From Clostridium gallinarum (GTDB lineage Bacteria > Bacillota > Clostridia > Clostridiales > Clostridiaceae): 49,314 nt of DNA. The notes under the pieces are model-generated. The model was given only the letters and a program-made list of their open reading frames with translations, had not been told where the DNA came from and did no database searches. Numbering within the stretch: position 1 is the stretch's first letter; each line of letters begins with the position of its first letter. Shown piece by piece: positions 1-8,575 of this stretch. The position numbers were made by a program, and so were the translations under genes. The stretch lies in the NCBI RefSeq assembly GCF_014836325.1, contig NZ_JACSQZ010000020.1:1-49314 (forward strand), written 5' to 3'.

Positions 1-96
1 GTAGTATTAAACCATTGTATAGTGAAAATTTATAAATAAAATAATAATTATTTATATTCTACAAATAATACTTATATAGAAATATGGAGGTATTAT

Positions 97-315
97 ATGA
101 ATAAAGATATATTAGATAAATTAGCAGTTAAAGAAAGTGAAAACTTATCTGAAAAAAATTTCAAACAAAATACTGTTTTGGGAATGAATAGAGATTTACA
201 TAAATTAAAGATAAACGATGACTTTTCTAATGAAGATGTAATAAATAGCGAATATACAAGAAAAATTACTAATTCTTACATAGAATTAAAAGATACTATT
301 AAAAAAGATAAATAA
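97..315 (+). CDS. small hypothetical protein, 72 aa
   Basis: I do not recognise this protein. It is a charged, Lys/Asn/Glu-rich 72-residue product with no signal peptide, no membrane segment and no cysteine, probably soluble and helical in part. The start is supported by a GGAGG motif 7 bases before the ATG, and the gene is closed by a clear hairpin terminator at 326-364. It is therefore a monocistronic unit. The upstream 96 bases are extremely AT-rich and hold no other gene. Function unknown. Confidence 0.6.
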   Translation: MNKDILDKLAVKESENLSEKNFKQNTVLGMNRDLHKLKINDDFSNEDVINSEYTRKITNSYIELKDTIKKDK

Positions 316-325
316 AAAAGTAAAG

Positions 326-364
326 AACTAGAGTAACTAAAAGTCAGTAACTCTAGTTTTTTTA
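326..364 (+). terminator. rho-independent terminator
   Basis: The arms AACTAGAGTAACT and AGTAACTCTAGTT pair with one mismatch around a 7-base loop and run into seven T residues. It ends the small gene at 97-315. Confidence 0.85.
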
Positions 365-461
365 TCTTTAATATAAGAAAAAATTATATATGACATATTT
401 TAAGATTAGTTTAAGGTGAAAATGATACTATTTACTCAATAAAATTCTAGGAGGATGTATT

Positions 462-2327
462 ATGAGTAAAAAGGTTATAGCAATATTATCTATAGTATCT
501 GTTTTAGCATTTACTACAGGATGTACAAATAAAAACACTTCATTAAATAATAGTAATAATATTGTAGCTAGTGAGAGTGTTGAAAATGTAGATACTAATA
601 TTATATTAGGAGATTCAATATCTGTAGAAGGAGATGGAGTAGTAGTTGAAAACAATAAAGTTATTATAAATTCTGCAGGAACATATGGAATAAAAGGTAC
701 ATTGAATGATGGTCAAATAATAGTAAATGCTGGTGATGAAGACAATGTAAAATTAGTTCTAAATGGTACTAATATATCATGTTCTAATAGTGCACCGATT
801 TATGTTATGAATGCTAAAAATGCTTATATAGTTTTAGCTGATGGAAGTGAAAATGTAGTTACAGATGGTGAAAATTACGTATATGAAGATGAAAGTAGTG
901 ATGATCCAAATGCCACAATATTTAGCAAAGATGATTTATTTATTAGTGGAACTGGGAAATTAACAGTTAATTCTAACTTTAATAATGCAATAACTAGTAA
1001 AGATGATTTAGAAATAGGGGAAGCTACTATAGAAATAACTTCTGTTTCTGATGGACTTAGAGGAAAAGATTCTATAACTATTGTAAGTGGAAATATCAAT
1101 ATAAATGCAAATGGAGATGGAATGAAGTCTAATAATACTGAAGATACTGAAAAAGGATATGTACTTATTGAAGGGGGAGTTATAAATATAACTTCTGGAG
1201 AAGATGGAATACAAGCAGAAACTAAAGCAACTATAACAGATGGAGATATAACAATTAACTCAGGTGGGGGAAGTGAAAATAGTAGTAAATCAAGTAGTAC
1301 ATGGGGGAATTGGGGAAAAACTATTGTGTCAGGAGGTAATACTACAGCTACTACTGAGGATGATACAGCAAGTGCTAAGGCTATAAAAGGTAATGTATTG
1401 GTGAAAATAGATGGAGGAAATATTAATATAGATTCTTCTGACGATTCAATACATTCAAATGGAAATGTTGAAATTAATGGAGGAGTTATAAATATTTCTT
1501 CAGGAGATGATGGAATTCATGCAGATTCTATTGTAGATATAAATAATGGAGATATTAATATTAGTAAATCTTATGAAGGAATTGAAGGAGAAACAATAAA
1601 TATAAATGATGGTATTATAAGCGTGGTTGCAAGTGATGATGGAATTAATGCCGCTGGAGGCAATGATGGCTCTTCAATAAATGGTAGACCAGGACAAAAT
1701 AATTTTGCATCTTCAGGAAATGGAAGTATCAATTTAAATGGTGGTAAATTAGTTGTAGATGCAAGTGGAGATGGTATAGACGCTAATGGTAATATCTATA
1801 TGAAAGATGGGATTGTTATAGTAAATGGACCAGAGGATAATGGAAATGGATCCTTAGACTATGATGGAACTTTTGAAGTTTCAGGAGGTACTTTAATAGC
1901 GGCTGGAAGCTCTGGTATGGCTCAATCCCCAAGTAATTCATCAACTCAAAACTCAGTTAATGTATTTACTTCAGTTTCAGCAGATACGTTAATTCATATT
2001 GAAGATGAAAGTGGAAATGAATTAATAACTTTTTCACCAAGTAAAAATGCTCAATCAGTTTTAATATCATCACCAAATATAAAAACAGGAACAACTTATA
2101 AGGTATATACTGGTGGAGAATCAACAGGAACATCAGATAATGGACTATACTCAGGAGGAAGTTATTCAGGTGGAACAGAAGGAGATAGTTTTACTGTATC
2201 TAGTTCAGTTACTACTGTAGGTCAAAGTACTGGAGGAATGGGAGGTCCTGGCGGCGGAAGAGGAAATCAAGGTAATATGCCAACACAAGGAGCAGGAATG
2301 CAACAAGAACAAAGACCAACAAGATAA
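462..2327 (+). CDS. carbohydrate-binding (Cthe_2159-like) lipoprotein
   Basis: A 621-residue secreted lipoprotein. Residues 1-21 form a lipoprotein signal peptide with lipobox TTGC (Cys21), so the protein should be anchored to the outer face of the membrane. Residues ~60-500 consist of many short repeats of the type DGI/GxINI(N/S)(S/G)xxDGI, typical of the right-handed beta-helix domain of Clostridium thermocellum Cthe_2159, a family reported to bind acidic polysaccharide. The tail (~575-621) is Gly/Gln-rich and low complexity. Start: TAGGAGG lies 7 bases before the ATG. In other Firmicutes this family tends to lie near VTC and DUF4956 genes, and both occur 2 kb downstream here. Binding target inferred only. 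Confidence 0.82.
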   Translation: MSKKVIAILSIVSVLAFTTGCTNKNTSLNNSNNIVASESVENVDTNIILGDSISVEGDGVVVENNKVIINSAGTYGIKGTLNDGQIIVNAGDEDNVKLVLNGTNISCSNSAPIYVMNAKNAYIVLADGSENVVTDGENYVYEDESSDDPNATIFSKDDLFISGTGKLTVNSNFNNAITSKDDLEIGEATIEITSVSDGLRGKDSITIVSGNININANGDGMKSNNTEDTEKGYVLIEGGVINITSGEDGIQAETKATITDGDITINSGGGSENSSKSSSTWGNWGKTIVSGGNTTATTEDDTASAKAIKGNVLVKIDGGNINIDSSDDSIHSNGNVEINGGVINISSGDDGIHADSIVDINNGDINISKSYEGIEGETININDGIISVVASDDGINAAGGNDGSSINGRPGQNNFASSGNGSINLNGGKLVVDASGDGIDANGNIYMKDGIVIVNGPEDNGNGSLDYDGTFEVSGGTLIAAGSSGMAQSPSNSSTQNSVNVFTSVSADTLIHIEDESGNELITFSPSKNAQSVLISSPNIKTGTTYKVYTGGESTGTSDNGLYSGGSYSGGTEGDSFTVSSSVTTVGQSTGGMGGPGGGRGNQGNMPTQGAGMQQEQRPTR

Positions 2328-2348
2328 TAATTTATATTTAAATATAAG

Positions 2349-2390
2349 AAAGAATATTACGGATTATAAATGATTTGTAATATTCTTTTT
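2349..2390 (+). terminator. rho-independent terminator
   Basis: AAAGAATATTAC pairs with GTAATATTCTTT around a 16-base loop and is followed by T residues. It ends the carbohydrate-binding lipoprotein gene. Confidence 0.8.
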
Positions 2391-2512
2391 AAATTGAATT
2401 TATATACATTTTTGTTTTTTTAATCACAATAGAATAAGGAGATTACTTTAATATATAGGTAAGATTTATATGCAATATAAAGATAGAATTGAAAATATTT
2501 CAAGTTAAACTA

Positions 2513-2541
2513 TTGACAATATTGATACTCGATATTAGTAT
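2513..2541 (+). promoter_or_regulatory. promoter of the padR-DUF2812 operon
   Basis: TTGACA at 2513-2518 and TAGTAT at 2536-2541 are separated by 17 bases, a sigma-A type promoter. An imperfect palindrome (ATACT...AGTAT, 2525-2541) covers the spacer and the -10 element, as expected for a repressor site. Confidence 0.65.
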
Positions 2542-2575
2542 TATAATATGCAATTAACAATTTTTGTATGAGTAT

Positions 2576-2594
2576 AATATCGATTATCGATATT
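2576..2594 (+). promoter_or_regulatory. putative PadR operator overlapping the leader
   Basis: AATATCGAT-T-ATCGATATT is a perfect 19-base palindrome directly abutting the GGAGG of the padR gene. It shares the CGATATT core with the weaker palindrome at 2525-2541 over the -10 box. The pair suggests autorepression by the PadR protein; inferred from position and symmetry. Confidence 0.6.
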
Positions 2595-2608
2595 GGAGGA
2601 TAATAAAT

Positions 2609-2941
2609 ATGCCGAGAGAACAATTTCAAAATTTAACTGAACCTATGTATTATATTTTAATTTCTTTATTAGAAGAAAGATGTGGAGTAGATATAATGGC
2701 ATCAGTAGAGGAATTATCTAAAGGAAGAGTGAAGGTTGGGCCAGGTACATTATATGCTTTACTTGGTAGATTTGAAAAGGAAGAAATTATTAAGGAAACT
2801 GAAGTTGTTGGAAGAAAAAGAAGTTACATAATTACTGAAAAAGGATTGGTAATACTTAGAGATGAGTATGAAAGATTAATTAAATTAGTTAGGGATGGAG
2901 AATTTTTTTTGAGGGGGGATAATGATGGTATTTGGAAATAA
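2609..2941 (+). CDS. PadR family transcriptional regulator
   Basis: A 110-residue winged-helix repressor of the PadR family: N-terminal LTEPMYYILISLLEE helix, the GPGTLYALLGRFEKEEII recognition and wing region, GRKRSYIITEKG beta wing, then a C-terminal dimerisation helix. I start it at the ATG at 2609, which has GGAGG 9 bases upstream; an in-frame ATG at 2564 lacks a ribosome binding site and would run through the palindromic operator. It overlaps the following DUF2812 gene by 20 bases, an arrangement typical of PadR/DUF2812 pairs in clostridia. Ligand unknown. Confidence 0.9.
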   Translation: MPREQFQNLTEPMYYILISLLEERCGVDIMASVEELSKGRVKVGPGTLYALLGRFEKEEIIKETEVVGRKRSYIITEKGLVILRDEYERLIKLVRDGEFFLRGDNDGIWK

Positions 2942-4214
2942 GAAATGGGTTATATTTAATTTTTTGCCTTATGAATATAAAAGTTTGGAAGAATATTTAG
3001 AAAAGATGGCCTTAAAAGGATGGTTTTTAGAATATATAAAAGGATACTGTTTAAAATTTACTAAGAGCGAGGCTAAAAGAATTAAATATTCAGTAGATAT
3101 AATGGATAGTATATCATTTTTTGATGGCAAGGATACAGATAAGGCTTTAGAGTATAGAGAGTATTGTAAAGAAGCAGGATGGAAATTTGTTTGTGAAAGT
3201 GATAAAATACAAATTTATTCTAGTGAATTAGATGATATTAAAATAGATATTCATACTGATGAAACTGAAAAATTTAATACTATTTATAAAGCATCATTAA
3301 AATATATTTTTTTGAAATTAATAACAATTATACTGTTATTATATTCTCAATATATAGGAACAGTTGGCAGTTATAATGGACATTTTTTAGCAAGTTCATT
3401 AAGTTTAAGTAGTTTGATGTTTGTTAGTCTTCTATCTATTCATGAAATAATAGGTTTAATAATATTTTTTATATTCTTTATAAGAGGTAAGATATCATTA
3501 AAAAAGGAAGAAAAAGTTGATTATAACTTTAAAGATGTAGTTTTATTTAAGCGATCAATATATAAAATAGCTACTATTCTAGCTATTATAACTTTTATAT
3601 ATTTATCTATAGAAACAGATATATTTATTTTGAAATTAATGATTGTAATTATTTCTTTAATTTTTGTATTCAATTATATAATTAACTTTATAAAAAATAA
3701 GAATTATAAAAATAAAATCATAGTAATTTCAGTTACTTATTTAATGTTAACAATATTAATGATTTTTGCTATTACTAATATATTATTTAGAAATATAGGG
3801 AGTAGTAATGGCAATGAAAAAAATATAGATGAAGTTGCTTTAAATCTTGAAGATTTTAATGATATTAATAAGGATGATTCTGAATATTTTAGAGTAGATA
3901 AATCACCAATAGCTAAGTATATTTTTTATAGCAATGAAGGTAATAAAATGTATTTGAGCTATGAATTTTTTGAAAGTAAATACAAATGGCCAGTTAAGTA
4001 TAATTTTAATAAAGAAATTAATTCCTCTAAAGAGTTTGGAATTAGTTATATAGAAAAAGAAACTAAATTACCGCAAAATATAAAAGTATATGTAAATGAA
4101 GAGAGGTTTAAGTATATAATTATATCTGAAAATAGAATGATAGAAATATATGAAGCCGATTTTGTAAATGAAGATGAATTAATTAATATTGTTTATGAAA
4201 AAGTATTTAAATAA
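2922..4214 (+). CDS. DUF2812 domain membrane protein
   Basis: A 430-residue protein. Residues ~8-115 match the DUF2812 pattern (FNFLPYEYKSLEEYLEKMA.KGWFLE), followed by about five or six hydrophobic segments between ~125 and 295 and an extracytoplasmic-like C-terminal region of ~135 residues without cysteine. A second ATG follows immediately at 2925; the G-rich ribosome binding site (GAGGGGGG, 2911-2918) serves either. It is translationally coupled to the upstream padR gene, so it is presumably that repressor's main target. DUF2812 proteins commonly accompany PadR regulators; their biochemical role is unknown. Confidence 0.85.
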   Translation: MMVFGNKKWVIFNFLPYEYKSLEEYLEKMALKGWFLEYIKGYCLKFTKSEAKRIKYSVDIMDSISFFDGKDTDKALEYREYCKEAGWKFVCESDKIQIYSSELDDIKIDIHTDETEKFNTIYKASLKYIFLKLITIILLLYSQYIGTVGSYNGHFLASSLSLSSLMFVSLLSIHEIIGLIIFFIFFIRGKISLKKEEKVDYNFKDVVLFKRSIYKIATILAIITFIYLSIETDIFILKLMIVIISLIFVFNYIINFIKNKNYKNKIIVISVTYLMLTILMIFAITNILFRNIGSSNGNEKNIDEVALNLEDFNDINKDDSEYFRVDKSPIAKYIFYSNEGNKMYLSYEFFESKYKWPVKYNFNKEINSSKEFGISYIEKETKLPQNIKVYVNEERFKYIIISENRMIEIYEADFVNEDELINIVYEKVFK

Positions 4215-4218
4215 AAAC

Positions 4219-4256
4219 AAAGTAGGTTTGATATTTTAATATAACAAACCTACTTT
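4219..4256 (+). terminator. rho-independent terminator
   Basis: AAAGTAGGTTTG pairs perfectly with CAAACCTACTTT around a 14-base AT loop. It lies just after the DUF2812 stop and abuts the palindromic repeat at 4254-4346. Confidence 0.75.
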
Positions 4257-4346
4257 CCTTCCTTTAGTTTACAAAGAGATAAACATTGTGTGAGGTTGAC
4301 TTGGAGCGCATGCGACGGAGCAAGGAATATAATGTTTATCTCTTTT
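4254..4346 (+). repeat. palindromic structured repeat, copy 1
   Basis: A pyrimidine head TTTCCTTCCTTTAGTT (4254-4269) is followed by a 15-bp perfect stem, AAAGAGATAAACATT (4273-4287) with AATGTTTATCTCTTT (4331-4345). The stem encloses a conserved core with GACTTGGAGC (4298-4307) and GCGACGGA (4312-4319). The core and stem are almost identical to copy 2 at 24143-24236, and the core is shared with copy 3 at 24325-24420. It sits between convergent genes and could also act as a terminator. Confidence 0.85.
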
Positions 4347-4350
4347 GTTA

Positions 4351-5040
4351 TTAACTATAAACTTTTTCTTCAAATCCAGCAAAATTTAATGAAATATTTA
4401 AGTTTCCATTTTTACATCTTAATTCATCTATAAATTTCTTTTGATTAGCATCAAGTTTCATTTGTACTATATAATGAATTTCAAAAAGAGAACCAAAGTC
4501 TCTAGTTTTAATAGTTTCAATATACCAAGAATTTGTGTATTTATTTAGTATTTCATCAAAAATTCCATCATAATTTAAGTCTTCAGGAATTGTTATTTTA
4601 AGCTTTGAAGTTTTAGTTTTTGGCATAGCAAATTTTGTTGCATCTAATACTAATGTTAAAGCACAAAGAACTAATGTGAAGATAAAGGCATAGCCTATAT
4701 ATCCCATACCACAAGTTAAACCAACAGCTAAAGTAAAGAAAACATAAGTTATATCCTTTGGATCTCCAGGAGCACTTCTAAAACGAATAATTGAGAAAGC
4801 TCCAGCTAAACTAAAGGCTCTAGCTACATTATTACCTACTAAAAGTATAATAATTGATATTATAACGGGTAGCATAATAAGAGTTATTGTAAAACTTGGG
4901 GCATAACCTTCTCTTTTATGAGTTTTGATATATGCAAGGCTAATTATCAAACCTAGAATAATAGCTGATGAAATAATTAATAAGGTATTAAATAAAGTAA
5001 AGGACTCTCCATTTGTAGATGTTATTATTGTTTCTAACAT
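4351..5040 (-). CDS. DUF4956 family membrane protein
   Basis: A 229-residue integral membrane protein: hydrophobic segments at ~17-40, ~50-70 and ~98-132, with the family-typical ARAFSLAGAFSIIRFRSAPGDPKD stretch at ~73-96 in between, and a soluble C-terminal domain (~140-229) with an ACT-like alternating beta/alpha pattern. It is coupled to the VTC gene upstream, overlapping its stop by 7 bases, with AGGAGG 8 bases before the ATG. DUF4956 proteins regularly pair with VTC polymerases; they may be a membrane partner or export component, but no activity is established. Confidence 0.88.
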   Translation of the reverse strand: MLETIITSTNGESFTLFNTLLIISSAIILGLIISLAYIKTHKREGYAPSFTITLIMLPVIISIIILLVGNNVARAFSLAGAFSIIRFRSAPGDPKDITYVFFTLAVGLTCGMGYIGYAFIFTLVLCALTLVLDATKFAMPKTKTSKLKITIPEDLNYDGIFDEILNKYTNSWYIETIKTRDFGSLFEIHYIVQMKLDANQKKFIDELRCKNGNLNISLNFAGFEEKVYS

Positions 5041-5780
5041 ATATTTTTCCTCCTATTATCATAAATTTTACTTAAACAATAATTCATATATTCGTTTCCA
5101 TATTTAGAAAAGTGAGTATTATATATTTCTAAATCAGATAATACTTTTGTAAACCAAACAGGTATGGCACCGAGTATTTTTACTTCCATTAAATAATGAT
5201 TTTGCTTTAATAAATTATTACCAAAACTACCAAGTTCAAGCTTAAGATTATCACGTCTTGTTAAAATATCAGAATCAAAGGTTATTCTAAAATCATTATC
5301 ATCTTTAGCAAAAAAAGCTTTTCTACTATAGCTTATATATACAGTTGGATAAACTGAATTATTCTCTAAATGATATTCTATTTCATTAAGAACTTGATTA
5401 TTTATATAATCATTAGTTTTAGGACGAATACCATGGTCTAAAAAATTGTAAGCTTCTTCTAAAGTTAAGGTTGCTCTACGTTTATTTACAATACCATTAA
5501 TTTTCTTTTTTAATTCAAGAAAAACTATGTCAGTAGGGTTAGATGGTATAGTATAGCTTCTTAATCTTAATTTTTCTTTATAATAAGGTTTATTAATAGA
5601 ATGTCTAATTATGTGGCTATCCTTTGTATCATAATAAATATTATAAATACTATAATTTTTTCCATGTTTACAAAACTTATCTGGATTCATATATTTACTT
5701 AAAATTGGAATAAGTAAATTATATTGAGCTTCAGTTAACATGAATTTTTTTTCATATCTCTGAAATGATTTTATTGCCAT
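5034..5780 (-). CDS. VTC-domain polyphosphate polymerase
   Basis: A 248-residue protein made almost entirely of a VTC catalytic domain, a tunnel-fold triphosphate enzyme (CYTH-like) that in eukaryotes makes polyphosphate from ATP. Visible conserved basic and acidic tunnel residues are RYEKKF (8-13), KLRLR (70-74), ELKKK (89-93), KRR (100-102) and a late MEVK strand. I start at the ATG at 5780, which has AGGAGG 7 bases upstream; upstream in-frame codons lack one. It forms a two-gene operon with DUF4956. Polyphosphate synthesis is inferred from family; bacterial members are poorly studied. Confidence 0.85.
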   Translation of the reverse strand: MAIKSFQRYEKKFMLTEAQYNLLIPILSKYMNPDKFCKHGKNYSIYNIYYDTKDSHIIRHSINKPYYKEKLRLRSYTIPSNPTDIVFLELKKKINGIVNKRRATLTLEEAYNFLDHGIRPKTNDYINNQVLNEIEYHLENNSVYPTVYISYSRKAFFAKDDNDFRITFDSDILTRRDNLKLELGSFGNNLLKQNHYLMEVKILGAIPVWFTKVLSDLEIYNTHFSKYGNEYMNYCLSKIYDNRRKNIC

Positions 5781-5965
5781 TAAAATACCTCCTGTAAGAA
5801 TCATATCTTATGAGATAATTATATAAATGTAACCTTAAAGAAATCTTAAAGCTAGAAATAAAATTAATATATTTTAATAGTTTTGTAATGAAAAAGTAAT
5901 AGGAAAATAGTAAATTAAAGGTAAACTTATATATAGAGTGAAAATATGGTAGGAGGGTTTTTAGG

Positions 5966-6577
5966 ATGAATAAGAGGGGGAATAAAAATAAAATAATTAT
6001 ATTTATAATGGTAGTTTTATTAATAGTAATAGGAGTAATTAGTTTTAAGAGCTTTTATAAAAAGGATAAGTATGAAAATGAAGGAATTAATATGACAGAG
6101 GAAGAAATAGAAGTTATAAATAAAGTTATAGCCTTAGCAGAAGAAAAAATAGGATTTCAATATGTTTGGGGTGGAAAAGGAGAGATCATGACAGAAGAAA
6201 GACTTGATGAACTTATAGGTTATTATGGTGATAGTTATTATCCATTAAGTAGAGAAACATATGTGGGTAATCAAGCCTTTGATTGCTCAGGATTAACCTA
6301 TTGGACTTATAGAGAAGTAACAGGAGTTGAAATAGGTTATTCAACCTTTGATCAAGAAGATATACTTCAAGGATATGAGGTAGATAAAGAAGATTTACAA
6401 CCAGGGGATTTAATATACACTCCAGGGCATGTAGTTTTATATATAGGTAGAGGAGAAATTATTAATGCATATAACAAATATGTTTATCCAATTGGAGGAG
6501 TAAAGAAAAGCAATTTATATTTAAGTAAAGATAGTGTTATTTATAGGCCTATTGATTATATTAATTCTTTAAAATAA
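5966..6577 (+). CDS. membrane-anchored NlpC/P60 endopeptidase
   Basis: A 203-residue cell wall peptidase. An N-terminal anchor (~10-27) is followed by an NlpC/P60 domain (~50-200) that cleaves peptidoglycan stem peptides outside the cell. Catalytic Cys107 is in AFDCSGL, His155 in PGHVVLYIG, and Asn167 (INAY) takes the third triad position. An insertion of ~25 residues (TEERLDELIGYYGDSYY) sits between the YVWGG motif and the catalytic Cys. AGGAGGG precedes the ATG. It has no SH3 or LysM targeting domain, so the membrane anchor probably provides localisation. It is a single-gene unit before the T-box region. Confidence 0.85.
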   Translation: MNKRGNKNKIIIFIMVVLLIVIGVISFKSFYKKDKYENEGINMTEEEIEVINKVIALAEEKIGFQYVWGGKGEIMTEERLDELIGYYGDSYYPLSRETYVGNQAFDCSGLTYWTYREVTGVEIGYSTFDQEDILQGYEVDKEDLQPGDLIYTPGHVVLYIGRGEIINAYNKYVYPIGGVKKSNLYLSKDSVIYRPIDYINSLK

Positions 6578-6605
6578 ATTTAAGTTATAGAATATTATGA
6601 ATATA

Positions 6606-6634
6606 TTGACAGTAAATTAAATAAGTATTATAAT
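6606..6634 (+). promoter_or_regulatory. sigma-A promoter of the tyrS T-box leader
   Basis: TTGACA at 6606-6611 and TATAAT at 6629-6634 with a 17-base spacer: a full consensus promoter. It places the transcript start near 6641, about 520 bases before the tyrS ATG. Confidence 0.85.
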
Positions 6635-6640
6635 GCATAT

Positions 6641-6985
6641 TAATAAATAAGCAAAACTAAGAATTGTTTATATAATTCGGAGTATAAGATAATAAAAAGC
6701 TGTGATAAGAAGAAGTAATAATTAGTAAGGCTTACAGAAAGCTACCGGTTGATGAGAGGTGCAAGATAATCTAATTATGAATACATCTTTGAGCTTCACA
6801 CCAAATGATGCTTAAGCATTTAGTAGGCTGTGACGTATTCCTGCACACGTTATAGTGCTAGAGTATTACCTAGTATAAACTAGAGTACTTGAAAAGGTAG
6901 GCAGCGTGAGTTGTCTATGAACTAAGGTGGTAACACGAAGATTTATCTCTCGTCCTTTTTTATATAAGGGGACGGGAGTTTTTTA
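6641..6985 (+). ncRNA. tyrosine-specific T-box riboswitch
   Basis: The leader contains the conserved T-box sequence AAGGTGGTAACACG (6924-6937) followed by a terminator hairpin CTCTCGTCC/GGACGGGAG (6947-6955 with 6970-6978) and a T run. The stem I region contains GAATACA, with TAC (6782-6784), a Tyr codon, as the specifier. Uncharged tRNA-Tyr should stabilise the antiterminator and allow tyrS transcription. The specifier agrees with the downstream gene. The 5' limit is set by the promoter; stem boundaries were not folded computationally. Confidence 0.92.
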
Positions 6986-7160
6986 TTTTTTAAAATCACC
7001 TAAGGTTCTTATAGTAGCTTAATTTAAATCTTTCATACAGATGTAAAATATACTGTTTTAGATTATAACTTATGGCTTAATGAAAGTCAGTATATTTTAT
7101 TCTATATTATTCTTATAGAACTTGCTTATATTTAAAAATATAAGAGGAGTGTTTAAAATT
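6986..7160 (+). other. tyrS leader downstream of the T-box terminator
   Basis: A 175-base non-coding stretch between the T-box terminator and tyrS. It holds an 11-bp perfect inverted repeat, AAAATATACTG (7047-7057) with CAGTATATTTT (7088-7098), interleaved with a 7-bp repeat CTTTCAT (7030-7036)/ATGAAAG (7080-7086). The 9-base direct repeat TTCTTATAG occurs near both ends of this stretch. No gene seen. Confidence 0.5.
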
Positions 7161-8366
7161 ATGAAATCATTAGAGGAACAATTAAAAATTATTAAAAAGG
7201 GTGTAGATTTAATAGTTAATGAAGAAGACTTAAAGCTAAAGCTTGAAAAATCTATAAAAAATAATAAACCATTAATTATTAAACTAGGTCTTGATCCAAG
7301 TGCACCAGATATTCATTTAGGTCATGCTGTAGTTTTAAGAAAGATTAAACAAATGCAAGATTTAGGGCATAAGGCAGTTATTGTAATAGGTGATTTTACA
7401 GGGAAAATAGGAGATCCTACAGGAAAAGCAAAAGGTAGAAAAGCACTAACTGAAGAGGAAGTATTAAAAAATGCTGAAACTTACAAAACTCAAATTTTTA
7501 AAGTTTTAGATAAGAATAAAACAGAAGTTAAATTTAATAGTACTTGGTTATCTAAATTAAATTTTGATGATGTATTAAAGCTAGCAGCAACAACTACTGT
7601 AGCAAGAATGCTAGAAAGAGATGATTTTCAAAAAAGATATAAGAATAATGTTCCAATAGGAATTCATGAATTCTTTTACCCATTAATGCAAGCTTATGAT
7701 TCCATAGCTCTAGAAGCAGATATAGAACTTGGAGGAACAGACCAAACCTTTAATATTTTAATGGGAAGAACTCTTCAAAAAGCAAGAGGACAAGAACAAC
7801 AAATTGCAATGTTTATGCCAATATTAGAAGGGTTAGATGGAAAAGAAAAAATGAGTAAAAGTTTAGGAAATTATATTGGAGTTAACGAAGCTGCAAATAT
7901 AATGTTTAAAAAGGTTATGGAAATTCCAGATGGGTTAATTATAAAATACTTTGAACTCGCAACAGATGAGCATCCAGATAATATAGATAAAATTAAAGAA
8001 AGACTTAAAAATGGAGAAAATCCGCGAAATATTAAGTTAGAATTAGCAAATATAATAACAAGTTTATACCATTCAGAAGAAGAGGTAAAAGAAGCTATAG
8101 AATTTTATAACATAGCTTTCACTAAAAAAGAAATACCAGATAATATACCAGAATTAAATTTTAATGGAAGTATATTAAAAGAATTAAGTGAAGATTTACT
8201 AAAGGAAAAAATAATTCCTAGTAAAAAAGAGTTTAATAGATTGTTAGAACAAGGTGGAATTCAACTTAATAGTGAAAAAATAAAAGATATTAATACAATT
8301 ATTAAAGATAAAGATGTAATAAAGATTGGAAAGAAAAAATTTATAAAAGTAGTTAAAATTATATAA
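7161..8366 (+). CDS. tyrS: tyrosyl-tRNA synthetase
   Basis: A 401-residue class I aminoacyl-tRNA synthetase that attaches tyrosine to tRNA-Tyr. Residues 43-56 hold the HIGH-type signature (HLGH at 52-55), 190-196 the ELGGTDQ tyrosine/ATP pocket, and KMSKS lies at 230-234. The C-terminal ~65 residues form an S4-like RNA-binding domain. The length and spacing fit the TyrRS subgroup (TyrZ/TyrS2 type) rather than the ~420-residue classical form. I use the ATG at 7161 with GAGGAG upstream; the longer frame from 7122 has no ribosome binding site. Expression is governed by the Tyr T-box. Confidence 0.95.
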   Translation: MKSLEEQLKIIKKGVDLIVNEEDLKLKLEKSIKNNKPLIIKLGLDPSAPDIHLGHAVVLRKIKQMQDLGHKAVIVIGDFTGKIGDPTGKAKGRKALTEEEVLKNAETYKTQIFKVLDKNKTEVKFNSTWLSKLNFDDVLKLAATTTVARMLERDDFQKRYKNNVPIGIHEFFYPLMQAYDSIALEADIELGGTDQTFNILMGRTLQKARGQEQQIAMFMPILEGLDGKEKMSKSLGNYIGVNEAANIMFKKVMEIPDGLIIKYFELATDEHPDNIDKIKERLKNGENPRNIKLELANIITSLYHSEEEVKEAIEFYNIAFTKKEIPDNIPELNFNGSILKELSEDLLKEKIIPSKKEFNRLLEQGGIQLNSEKIKDINTIIKDKDVIKIGKKKFIKVVKII

Positions 8367-8393
8367 GAATAATATAGATATAAAAAATATATG

Positions 8394-8431
8394 AAAATAC
8401 CCTGAAAATTAAATTTTTAGGGTATTTTTAT
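8394..8431 (+). terminator. rho-independent terminator of tyrS
   Basis: AAAATACCCT pairs with AGGGTATTTT around a 15-base AT loop and ends in a T-rich tract. Confidence 0.85.
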
Positions 8432-8575
8432 TGTATTGTTAATTAAAAAATAATAAAATAAAAATATAAATAAAGTGTTAATTTTGTAAATAAAAAGGTA
8501 ATTATATATAAGGAAATTGCTAAATATATTTGTAAAAAATATATAAAATGAGGAGAAAATAAATTAGTCTAGAAA

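Noticed and set aside
428..655. Reverse-strand frame overlapping the lipoprotein signal region
   Set aside because: It covers the promoter and start of a well supported gene and has no ribosome binding site.
875..1214. Reverse-strand open frames inside the carbohydrate-binding lipoprotein gene
   Set aside because: They are by-products of the repetitive coding sequence on the other strand, rich in Ser/Ile, without ribosome binding sites.
2542..2547. TATAAT as the padR -10 box
   Set aside because: Its spacing from TTGACA is 23 bases; TAGTAT at 2536-2541 gives 17 bases and lies in the operator.
4254..4346. CRISPR repeat or known riboswitch
   Set aside because: No regular spacer array; the element is a lone hairpin at gene ends and matches no riboswitch core that I recognise.
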